From Candidatus Methanoxibalbensis ujae (lineage in GTDB: Archaea; Halobacteriota; Syntropharchaeia; Alkanophagales; Methanospirareceae): a DNA stretch of 32,302 bases. Position 1 is the stretch's first letter, and every line of letters starts with the position of its first letter. The stretch is from contig JAOQIN010000020.1 in the NCBI GenBank assembly GCA_026134085.1, forward strand, positions 1 to 32,302, written 5' to 3'. The notes beneath the pieces were generated by a model, which was given only the letters and a program-made list of their open reading frames with translations, ran no database searches and was not told the origin of the DNA. Positions 18,190-26,294 of the stretch are shown here, piece after piece. The position numbers and the translations under genes were made by a program.

Positions 18190-18606
18190 ATGGAAGGATT
18201 TGAGATGGGAGGAAAAATATATGCGGCAGCTCTCGGTGCTCTTTACGCTGTTTTCGGCGTTATTGAGGTTGTGTTTGTGTTTTCGGGCACCGATGCACTG
18301 ATTCCAGCAGACTTCTTTGGAGGTCTCGTATCACTTGTCATCGCTTCAACATATCTGGCAGGAGTCAGGGACATGCGTGAGAACGATTTTCGCGGCATCG
18401 CAATGCTCATGGGAGGGCTTTTCCTCTCAGTCGTGTTCGGCGTCCTGTATCTGATGCTCATGTGTGCTGATTTTCTTATGTATGTGCTCGGAGAATCTGA
18501 GGAGTTCAGCGTGATCGCATCGCTCAGACCTGAGATATGGCTGTTCGTCGCCGCAATCCCTCTCGCATATCACACATGGCGCATGCTTAAGGATGTTCCC
18601 TGGTGA
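18190..18606 (+). CDS. Uncharacterised four-TM membrane protein at the end of the feo cluster
   Basis: MEGFEMGGKIYAAALGALYAVFGVIEVVFVF...WRMLKDVPW with four hydrophobic segments; ATG 18190 preceded by aaaggaggag. Confidence 0.7.
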   Translation: MEGFEMGGKIYAAALGALYAVFGVIEVVFVFSGTDALIPADFFGGLVSLVIASTYLAGVRDMRENDFRGIAMLMGGLFLSVVFGVLYLMLMCADFLMYVLGESEEFSVIASLRPEIWLFVAAIPLAYHTWRMLKDVPW

Positions 18607-18686
18607 TTTAGGAGATTTAGGTGATTGAGCCCGGTAGATGCGATGAGTGAATTCCGCACTTGACGCCGTGGAGAGCGGGAAGAAAT

Positions 18687-19179
18687 TCAAACTATCTCAT
18701 ATTTACGAGAGCCGAGAGCGTTCTCAATGGCTTTATATGCTTGACATTTTCCGGCTGAATGCCGAGAAGAGAACATGCGAAGCAGTCAAGTGCCACGACA
18801 TCATAACTTGCGATGATCATCCCGACACAGAACACTTCGCCACTGAAAGGACCGCCTCTCACACATATCGCATTACAGTCAAATCCGGCGCCCTGTTCAA
18901 CTTGAATATGTGATCATGCAACCCGGTGACATGAAAGCGAACCCTCTCAACATCGGGAATACAGCCTTTCATGTTCTTCATACCGGGACTCACCCTCGCC
19001 ATACGATGCTCTCTGGCACATTTATTGTAATCGCATTCAGGCACATCCCTGAATATGATACCTTTCCTGTGCAGAAATGCGAGAATGCATTCCAGAACAT
19101 CGGGATGCGTTGTCACACCCCCTCCAACTTTAGCAGTTGCGATGTTTGGCCTCACGATTATGTCAGCATTTTTGCTCAA
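18687..19179 (-). pseudogene. Degenerate DUF362 family protein
   Basis: Frame 1: ADIIVRPNIATAKVGGGVTTHPDVLECILAFLHRKG...PGMKNMKGCIPDVERVRFHVTGLHDHIFKLN; then frame change to AGFDCNAICVRGGPFSGEVFCVGMIIASYDVVALDCFACSLLGIQPENVKHI; then another change to KAIENALGSRKYEIV*. Confidence 0.75.
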
Positions 19180-19452
19180 ATTAAAATATGTGACCCTGTG
19201 GCATCGGCGATGGGAGCGGCGATGGGAGGTTCCTCAGCCGCCTCATGACCTGACGCCATTGGATGTCCCATCTCCACCCAACAGAAGAGTGAGCTCACAC
19301 CGTCCACACCGTCTTTCTGCGACGGGTCGTCCGGCGATAAAACCAGCTCTCTCAGCCTTGCAGGTTGCATTTCTTAAGACCTCATTTAAGCTTAAAAGGT
19401 AAAACACCTGCTGAAGCTTGCGGAATTGATTTGAATATAGAATTTTCATTCC

Positions 19453-19473
19453 ACCAACAATAAGTTAACAGAA
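19453..19473. repeat. Left copy of 21-bp direct repeat flanking the AT-rich island
   Basis: accaacaataagttaacagaa, identical to 22062-22082. Confidence 0.97.
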
Positions 19474-19474
19474 A

Positions 19475-20170
19475 CTAAGAAATTATAGTAAATAAACCAG
19501 CCATCCAACCAGATCTTAGCTGTTTCCTCACTTTTCAAACCTCTTAAAGTTTTAATCCTTTAAAGTTCCATGTAATCTTTTAACAACATTATTTGTTTCT
19601 CTTGCTTTAATTCCAGCTCTTCTCACGAATTCAACTCTATGCTCTTTATACCTGCTATAGAAAACTTTCTTGAAACCTTTTTCATAAGCCCATAAACCAT
19701 CTACAACTACTCTTTTTGGTCTTTCAACCGATCTTTCTTTCGCTTGTTTAAACAACTTTATTACTTCCTCTATTGTTCTTTCCCCAGATAAATGAGTAGC
19801 AATCAAAAATTTAGTATCAGCATCGATTATTTCCCAGAACCATTTATATTCTCCATCGCACTTTATCATCGTCTCATCAACATGGAATTTCCCACTTAGT
19901 TCAACTTTCAGATTATCAACCAGATTGTTACTTGGCTAACCTTAACTCCAAATATCTTCGCTATTTGTCTTTGAACTTTTCTAACTGACAAACCTTCAAA
20001 ATACAAATCCAAAGCGGTGACTATGACTTTATCTTTTGTTCTCATTTTAACAAAAGTTTCATTATCAACAAACTTATGCTTACAATCTTTACAGAAGTAG
20101 CACCGCTTTCCTTTGCTTTTTCCGTATTTGATTACGTTTTCTGAGCCACAGTATTTCCTTATTTTATATC
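19475..20170 (-). pseudogene. IS6-like (archaeal type) DDE transposase remnant
   Basis: Zinc-ribbon CGSENVIKYGKSKGKRCYFCKDCKHKFV, then RKVQRQIAKIFGVKVSQVTIW, then VELSGKFHVDETMIKCDGEYKWFWEIIDADTKFLIATHLSGERTIEEVIKLFKQA...VVVDGLWAYEKGF...ETNNVVKRLHGTLKD, then another frame RGLKSEETAKIWLDGWFIYYNFL; at least three frame breaks. Confidence 0.85.
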
Positions 20171-20276
20171 ACCTGCATACCTTCTACGATATATTTAATA
20201 CAAGTATTTAAAGTTTTCGGTTTTATTGCTTCTGAGAATTACCAAAGTATCGACTTTATACTATAGGTGATGAAGA

Positions 20277-20645
20277 ATGAAAAGGGTATTGGTTAGCATT
20301 CCAGATGGAGCTTGGAAAATAATTGAGAAAGAGCTATTAGAGCTGCTAAAAATAAGCAATGCCTACCCTATTTATAGTGCATTACTTATGATTCTTTGTT
20401 TCGGCTGGATTTTTATAGTAGGTGTCCCGGTGGTAATTGTTATGACAATTATGGGCTATACTCCTTATCAATTTGACCATGCTGGTATTCTTTATATAGT
20501 TTGCTGTATCTTTGCATAGATCTCAATTCCTGTAATAGTGAAGTATTCAAAAGGGATGCATTTTGCAAAAAGGCTGTTATACATTTATATCATCGCGCAA
20601 TTGATAATGGGAGTGGCTATTGCAATATACCCTCCATTTCATTAA
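20277..20645 (+). CDS. Small membrane protein ORF with one in-frame TAG (20517-20519)
   Basis: MKRVLVSIPDGAWKIIEKELLELLK...GILYIVCCIFA-TAG-ISIPVIVKYSKGMHFAKRLLYIYIIAQLIMGVAIAIYPPFH*, one continuous frame to TAA at 20643-20645. Confidence 0.5.
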
Positions 20646-20659
20646 GGAGATGAACCATA

Positions 20660-21076
20660 ATGAAAATTATGAGGAATGAGATGGGAATAATAACAGACGT
20701 CAAATACGGAATGCTGTTTGGATTTATAGGCTTTGCTTTAACTCTTATTAGCTGGTATTTTGCAACAGGCGCGCTTGACCCAAGATTTCCCGCTGTGATA
20801 GGAGCGGGACTTTTTGGTGGAGGATTTTTAGGCTCATTAATGAGAAGGTTACATAGGGAAGGGGAGGAAAGAAAGGCGAATTTTATTTTTCTTGCTGTCA
20901 TTTTGATTGCAACCATTCTTTTAATTGCCGATTGTATATCTGACATCCTAATAGGAAACTGGAAAAGCACCCTAACCAATTGGAAAATATTGAGGTTTAT
21001 TTCTATATTTGCTTCTGTATACTTAATATGTTACATGATTTTGCGAATAAAGAAGTCAAAAGATGTAAAAACATGA
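20660..21076 (+). CDS. Hypothetical membrane protein (about four TM segments)
   Basis: MKIMRNEMGIITDVKYGMLFGFIGFALTLISWYFATG...; hydrophobic segments by eye, ggagatga upstream. Confidence 0.65.
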   Translation: MKIMRNEMGIITDVKYGMLFGFIGFALTLISWYFATGALDPRFPAVIGAGLFGGGFLGSLMRRLHREGEERKANFIFLAVILIATILLIADCISDILIGNWKSTLTNWKILRFISIFASVYLICYMILRIKKSKDVKT

Positions 21077-21248
21077 ACCGCTCGACTCTTCGCAACTTCG
21101 TGCCTTGTCTCGCTCCGCTCTTAACAGCGGATAAAAGGGAAATCAGAGCTCAAATTGCCTACGGCACTTCGTTTAACGTTGTCCGAAATTCACTCCGCCC
21201 CGCTTGAAAAAGAAAATTATTTAAAAGAAAAGGAGGTAATAAATTACG

Positions 21249-21905
21249 ATGAAGACCAAAAATTGGACTCCAAGGTTCATAGCTTTATCCATCGTTTGTT
21301 TCTTGGTTGGTGTAGGCATTGGTTTGCTTGGCTATCATTATTTTCTCAAACCGCAATTAGCAGTTTATGAAGGTCTTACCCAAGGCAACACTTCAACCAA
21401 CTGGCAAATTACGAAAATAGAACCAACCAAGGAAATGGTTGAAAAGATCGTGTTTTACGAAAATGGCAAACAAGAAATTATAGACCTAAAATCTGAAGAT
21501 GGAAAAGGGATAGCAAGTTTGCTTACTCGCAAACTTCATGAATTAAATTTACAAGCAAGATGTGTTTTTAGCGAAGAAGATATTGAGAAAATAAAGCAAA
21601 AAGACAGAGTTGTGGAGTTAATTTTCAAAAAACCCGTGGATATCACAATTTCACAATGGGTTGAGCCAGAAGAAAGATACCATATTCCGACGGATGAGAA
21701 GGGATACAGAATTTTGGAGAATGTTGAAACTGCCATATTTATTTTGGAAGATAATCAAGAAAGAGGATCAGAAGCACATATTTTAGTCGGTCATGGAGTT
21801 GAAGGAAGAATAGGTTATAGTTGCTGGGCAATAAATATCAAAAAAGAAGGAAAACCAGAATTGGATAAAAGTTGGATTGATGGAATAAATAGACTGATGA
21901 AATAA
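21249..21905 (+). CDS. Hypothetical membrane-anchored protein (one N-terminal TM, soluble domain)
   Basis: MKTKNWTPRFIALSIVCFLVGVGIGLLGYHYFLKPQLAVYEGL..., SD-like aaaggagg upstream. Confidence 0.65.
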   Translation: MKTKNWTPRFIALSIVCFLVGVGIGLLGYHYFLKPQLAVYEGLTQGNTSTNWQITKIEPTKEMVEKIVFYENGKQEIIDLKSEDGKGIASLLTRKLHELNLQARCVFSEEDIEKIKQKDRVVELIFKKPVDITISQWVEPEERYHIPTDEKGYRILENVETAIFILEDNQERGSEAHILVGHGVEGRIGYSCWAINIKKEGKPELDKSWIDGINRLMK

Positions 21906-21990
21906 ACAGGCACTTCATTATTCAAAAGATGCTCGAGGGTAAACTCTTCGGAAAGCCTCGCTTTCCTAGTCCTCGTTTCACTCGGAGAAT

Positions 21991-22061
21991 ATAACAGCGG
22001 ATAAACGGTTCACCTTCGGCTCGCCCAAACCCACTTCGTGGGCTTATTCGCAATTGTTTAT
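21991..22061. repeat. Imperfect inverted repeat/hairpin with internal GC-rich stem
   Basis: ATAACA-GCGGATAA ... CCCAC-TTC-GTGGG ... TTATTCGC-AAT-TGTTTAT; outer arms pair with one G-T/mismatch and an AAT bulge. Confidence 0.7.
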
Positions 22062-22082
22062 ACCAACAATAAGTTAACAGAA
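22062..22082. repeat. Right copy of 21-bp direct repeat
   Basis: accaacaataagttaacagaa, identical to 19453-19473. Confidence 0.97.
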
Positions 22083-22117
22083 CCAAAAACATCAAAAAAG
22101 AAAAAAGGGAAGTGCAG

Positions 22118-22816
22118 TCAGATGCCTGACACCAGATCCAGCAGTGCGTTTTTAGGATTTTCCGCTTTCACGACGCCTGAAGCGAGCAGAACTCCATCAG
22201 CGCCGAGTTCAACAGCAGCACGCACATCTTCTCCGCTTGTGATTCCTGCGCCACAGAGCACCACACAGTCTTCATGCACTTCTTTAACCGCCTTCACAGT
22301 GTCTGACACGATAGCAGGGTCAACTTTTGAGACCGCTCTTCCAGTTCCTATGAGCTCAGGAGGCTCAACAGCAACGGAGTAAGGCCTGAGCGCAGAAACC
22401 GCACGACTCACTCGCACATTGTTCGTGCATACGATTGTCAGCATACCGATTTCAGCAGCTCTGCTCACAATAAACTCTATGTCCGCAAGCTTCATGCGAT
22501 GTTCGGAGTGATTCACAAGAGTCCCCACAGCGCCAGACGCCTTCACAGCCTCAAGTGTCACGAATCCCGTGTGACTTCCCGGAAATACAGCATCAACATG
22601 CTGCGCGAAACATGGAATGCTCACGGCGGATGCCACCTGCGCGAGAAACACCTGCTGCGGACATATCGCGATGCTCACTCCCTTTTCTGATGCGACCTCT
22701 TCACACACCCTTGCAAGCGCCATTCCCCGCTCTCCAATGGATTCCTCATACGCTTTCACATTGATCACAATAACAGGCGTCTCAATCCTCTCCATATCCT
22801 CAACATCTCCTGCCAC
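22118..22816 (-). CDS. tpiA: Triosephosphate isomerase (archaeal type)
   Basis: VIVINVKAYEESIGERG, FAQHVDAVFPGSHTGFV, GTLVNHSEHRMKLADIEF, VAVEPPELIGTGRAVSKVDP, VLCGAGITSGEDVRAAVELGADGVLLASGVVKAENP. Confidence 0.95.
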   Translation of the reverse strand: MAGDVEDMERIETPVIVINVKAYEESIGERGMALARVCEEVASEKGVSIAICPQQVFLAQVASAVSIPCFAQHVDAVFPGSHTGFVTLEAVKASGAVGTLVNHSEHRMKLADIEFIVSRAAEIGMLTIVCTNNVRVSRAVSALRPYSVAVEPPELIGTGRAVSKVDPAIVSDTVKAVKEVHEDCVVLCGAGITSGEDVRAAVELGADGVLLASGVVKAENPKNALLDLVSGI

Positions 22817-22885
22817 ACATATTCACTCTCATCACACACATATTTGTTCATCCTCAATTTCAATTGCTCAAGCCTGCAACTCGTG

Positions 22886-23629
22886 TCATAAAATACGTTT
22901 CACTTCTCTTATGTTTTTCACCCAGTATGTTGGTCTGCAGCGCCTCAATTTTTCGGGATTTCCTGAGACGAGTATGGCGTCAATACCCGCGTTGTTTGCA
23001 GCGAGAACGCCGAGCGGGCTGTCATCAACGAGAATTGCTTCTTCCCTTCTCACATTTAACTCTTTAAGGACGAGATCAATCAGGAAAGGATTTGGCTTTC
23101 GCAGAGATAATCCTCGCAAATCACTGCTGCGACCGTGCCAAACGGAGAAATACTTGCTCAATCTGAAATATTCAACTGCAAAATCAACACATTCCTGCTG
23201 CGCATCGCTCACCACTGCAAGCAGAAATTTGCCGCTCAGATATCTTATCACATCTGCCGCACCATCGCAGAGCATGATGTTCCCGCTCATCATCGCCAGT
23301 TTCTTGGCTGCTATCACATCACGCTCCCTGTTGAGCCAGAAATCATGCACATCAATGTTGAAACGCTTGCAAAATTTCTTCACGCCCTCCTCGTTCTCCG
23401 CGTGCAGCGGTGCGAGGAAGAGTCTGTCAATTTCACTGCGTGATAAATGAATTGCATAGCGGCTGAGAGTCTTCTCAAATGCTCTGTATGCCCATTCATA
23501 AGCCACTTCAGAACGACCGCGTGAGTTCAAAATAGTGTCGTCCATGTCAAATATGACGAGCCTGTATCTTTCTGCTTTCATATCCTCTCCAACGCCTGCA
23601 ACATCCCCCCTCATATTTGCTGTTGACAT
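22886..23629 (-). CDS. HAD superfamily hydrolase
   Basis: VIFDMDDTILNSRGRS (DxDxT), LAVVSDAQQ, RKPNPFLIDLVLKELNVRREEAILVDDSPLGVLAANNAG. Confidence 0.88.
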   Translation of the reverse strand: MSTANMRGDVAGVGEDMKAERYRLVIFDMDDTILNSRGRSEVAYEWAYRAFEKTLSRYAIHLSRSEIDRLFLAPLHAENEEGVKKFCKRFNIDVHDFWLNRERDVIAAKKLAMMSGNIMLCDGAADVIRYLSGKFLLAVVSDAQQECVDFAVEYFRLSKYFSVWHGRSSDLRGLSLRKPNPFLIDLVLKELNVRREEAILVDDSPLGVLAANNAGIDAILVSGNPEKLRRCRPTYWVKNIREVKRIL

Positions 23630-23737
23630 ATTTGCATGATAATGAATAAAAGATAAGATAAAATAAAAGCGGGGGGATAGAGAAAGGAAAAGAAAAATTT
23701 ATATTTTCGCACCTATGCTTGTACTGGTGTTGTATCT

Positions 23738-24154
23738 GTGGTGGTCGTGACCAAAGAAGTGCATCTTCGCACGGAGGGGGAGGTGCAGATAATAGACATA
23801 ACCGATATTGTGAATCGTGCGCTTGATGAAAGCGAGATAGAGAACGGCATCGTCACAGTATTTGTTCCGGGCTCAACAGCCGCAGTCACAACCATAGAAT
23901 ATGAGCCGGGTCTGTTAAATGACCTGCCAGCTGCGCTTGAGAGACTCTTTCCGAAAGACATTCAATACGAGCATGAGAAACGATGGCATGACGGCAACGG
24001 GCACTCACATGTCCGCGCAGCATTTTTGGGTCCTTCCCTGACGATCCCCTTCAGAAATAAGCGCATGATGCTCGGCACATGGCAGCAGCTCGTGTTCGTG
24101 GAACTAGACAACAAACCGCGCTCAAGAAAAATCATATTGCAGATAATCGGTTGA
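23738..24154 (+). CDS. YjbQ/UPF0047 family protein (secondary thiamine-phosphate synthase)
   Basis: DITDIVNRALDESEIENGIVTVFVPGSTAAVTTIEYEPGLLNDL, HEKRWHDGNGHSHVRAAFLGPSLTIPF, LGTWQQLVFVELDNKPRSRKI. Confidence 0.95.
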   Translation: MVVVTKEVHLRTEGEVQIIDITDIVNRALDESEIENGIVTVFVPGSTAAVTTIEYEPGLLNDLPAALERLFPKDIQYEHEKRWHDGNGHSHVRAAFLGPSLTIPFRNKRMMLGTWQQLVFVELDNKPRSRKIILQIIG

Positions 24155-24250
24155 GCTCAGTTTCAGTTAGCTCAAACCAGTTAGCTCAGTTGAACTCAGT
24201 TGAGCCCATTAAACATTAAACACCGCTCCCCAAAACACTCCAAAACACTC

Positions 24251-24991
24251 CTAAAGAGGAGTTATCTCCGTGCATATTGTTCTTCTGCCCAGCAGCACGT
24301 CAGCCACCCTTTCGGGATGTTTTCCGCTCACGATTATACATCTCATGTTGTTCTCCTTCAGAAATCCCGGCAGCGCCTCATCAACACATCCGAACAATCT
24401 GCGTCTTATGATTTCATCCGCGCTTATCCTCCTCATGACAACGCGCTGTCTGTCGTAAATGCCATCAACATCAGTAAGCTTCACAAGCCTTTTAGCACCG
24501 AGTCTCATAGCGACGAACGCTGCGATTGTGTCTGAGGTGACATTCCACGAATGTTCAAGCCTGTCATCCTCCCTCAGCAGCTGAAAAGGAAGAAAAACAG
24601 ATATTCCTTTCTTCGCAGCGTGAATTTCATCAACTCGCTCAACGAATACCTTTCTCTCCGTCGAATCTTTGCTGTCATCTGTGCTTTTATGCTGTCGGCT
24701 TGAATCTGTGCCTGCCGAGTCTGTGAATGAGTCTGTGAATGAGTCTGTGAAGAAAAACGCATATTGATGCATTGCAAGGACAGCCATCCAGTGCGCTGCG
24801 TCATCGGACACATCGTTTTCAAATGCTATTTTCCTCACAAACGATGCGAAAGGGCCGCCCCCTGGAACAACAACAATGTTTAACGCGTTCTCATAAGAGA
24901 AGCGCTTCAGAAATTGAATGATCTCCCTGCTGTATCTGAAAAGGCTGCCCCCTATCTTCAGAACCTCCAGCCTGATTGATGCTTTCTGCAT
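24251..24991 (-). CDS. Amino-acid kinase superfamily protein, MfnE-like (aminomethylfuran phosphate kinase family)
   Basis: LEVLKIGGSLFRYS, IVVVPGGGPFASFVRKI, DDAAHWMAVLAMHQYAFF, HSWNVTSDTIAAFVAMRLGAKRLVKLTDVDGIYD; likely start MQKASIRLEVL at 24991. Confidence 0.75.
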   Translation of the reverse strand: MQKASIRLEVLKIGGSLFRYSREIIQFLKRFSYENALNIVVVPGGGPFASFVRKIAFENDVSDDAAHWMAVLAMHQYAFFFTDSFTDSFTDSAGTDSSRQHKSTDDSKDSTERKVFVERVDEIHAAKKGISVFLPFQLLREDDRLEHSWNVTSDTIAAFVAMRLGAKRLVKLTDVDGIYDRQRVVMRRISADEIIRRRLFGCVDEALPGFLKENNMRCIIVSGKHPERVADVLLGRRTICTEITPL

Positions 24992-24993
24992 GT

Positions 24994-25749
24994 TCACATG
25001 GATGCGATTATTGTTGATAGCAGAGATACGATAAACACTGCGCTGAATCCGCAATCTGCCACCGCGCCTCCTATATTTATGAATGCACTTCCATGTTTTT
25101 CCTTTGGAAAGGAAACGAGCGTTATCAGAATACCCGTGCAGATACCGAGTATGGCAGGCACGAAGACCAGGGATGCGAGGCATGTGCAGTTGCATTCAGA
25201 AGGTGCGAGTATAATCGCGAGCGGAATTGCCAATATGCCCACATAACTCGGAACAACAATTCCTATGCCCGTCCTGAACTCTGAGAGCGAGTATGCGATT
25301 ATTGTCATCAGAAAATATGAGAGTGAGCACTCAAAATAGGGCACTCCCTCGGAAAAAAGCAGGAAAATCGCAAACACAACAGGAATCAGAAATCCGCCTG
25401 CATTGAGCGTAACTGTCGTGTTGTATGCGCGCGCCGACCCCTCTCGCACCTCCTCCAAAACTCGCACTTTGTATATCTCGCCGAGAACTTCCAACGCCTC
25501 ATCGCCCAATCTCGGCTTCCTCGTCTTCATTTCAAACAGCGGTATCTCAAATATGCTGCCCAGGAGCATTGCAGCGCTTACCACTAAAAACATGCGGGCA
25601 CCTGAATCCTCCCAGCAGCAAAAAAAACATGCAATGAGCACCACCGCATAAAACATAAATGTTCTCAGTTCCTGCCTGTTCACAACACCCCTTCTCATCT
25701 CTCTCATCCTGACGCAGGAGACTCCCTCTTTGCGCTTCGTCTGGCACAC
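24994..25749 (-). CDS. DUF1614 family multi-spanning membrane protein
   Basis: GSIFEIPLFEMKTRK, TVTLNAGGFLIPV, PAILGICTGILITL, SAFINIGGAVADCGFSAVFIVSLLS; start uncertain. Confidence 0.75.
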   Translation of the reverse strand: MCQTKRKEGVSCVRMREMRRGVVNRQELRTFMFYAVVLIACFFCCWEDSGARMFLVVSAAMLLGSIFEIPLFEMKTRKPRLGDEALEVLGEIYKVRVLEEVREGSARAYNTTVTLNAGGFLIPVVFAIFLLFSEGVPYFECSLSYFLMTIIAYSLSEFRTGIGIVVPSYVGILAIPLAIILAPSECNCTCLASLVFVPAILGICTGILITLVSFPKEKHGSAFINIGGAVADCGFSAVFIVSLLSTIIASM

Positions 25750-26080
25750 ATCACACCGTCAGGTCACCGCTATGAAACGCTATGAACACGGGCTCCGCAC
25801 ACACCATATCTTTTGAGGCCGGCTCAGCCCCTCAGCCGAGCAGCCTGCCACACCCACGCCCGATATCCCTTCAGATGTTTGAAATTTAATGGTTTTCTCC
25901 TAATTCAATTCACTGCTCAAAAAGTCGGTGACCGCTAAACTTCTCAGCGACATTTCAAAATCATCATTTGTCCCCGCCATTGAGATGAAATGTGTGAGAT
26001 GACTCGGAATTTCAGCACTGCTCCCGCATAGCCGCTTATCGCTTCCTTGATTTGCTTTTGGCTTTTTATGTGAATCCATC

Positions 26081-26131
26081 CACCATGTGGATCTTTGCAC
26101 CATGTGGATCTTTGCACCATGTGGATCTTCA
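26081..26131. repeat. Tandem repeat, 17 bp x about 3
   Basis: caccatgtggatctttg at 26081 and 26098, near-identical copy at 26115, further partial CACCATGTG near 26135. Confidence 0.95.
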
Positions 26132-26294
26132 TTCACCATGTGAGTTCCCATTCCCATTCGCCATATCACCATATTCTCTCCCGCCCGCATGCCACTTATT
26201 GACATAGCTGAACTGCGCGCATGCAAAAGAGGTGTTTAAATAATGAGAAGCAACTCATAAATGGAAGGAGGCAGAAGGAGGGAGGGGGACAGAG

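Noticed and set aside
22617-23450. 277 aa plus-strand ORF
   Set aside because: Antisense to triosephosphate isomerase and the HAD hydrolase; no recognisable family
24251-24253. TAG at the end of the MfnE-like kinase as possible pyrrolysine
   Set aside because: Protein already ends at the expected family C-terminus; only about a dozen codons follow before TAA
25900-26226. 108 aa minus-strand ORF overlapping the 17-bp repeats
   Set aside because: Its N-terminal part is translation of tandem repeats (DPHGAKIHMVQRSTW); no recognisable family, coding status unsupported
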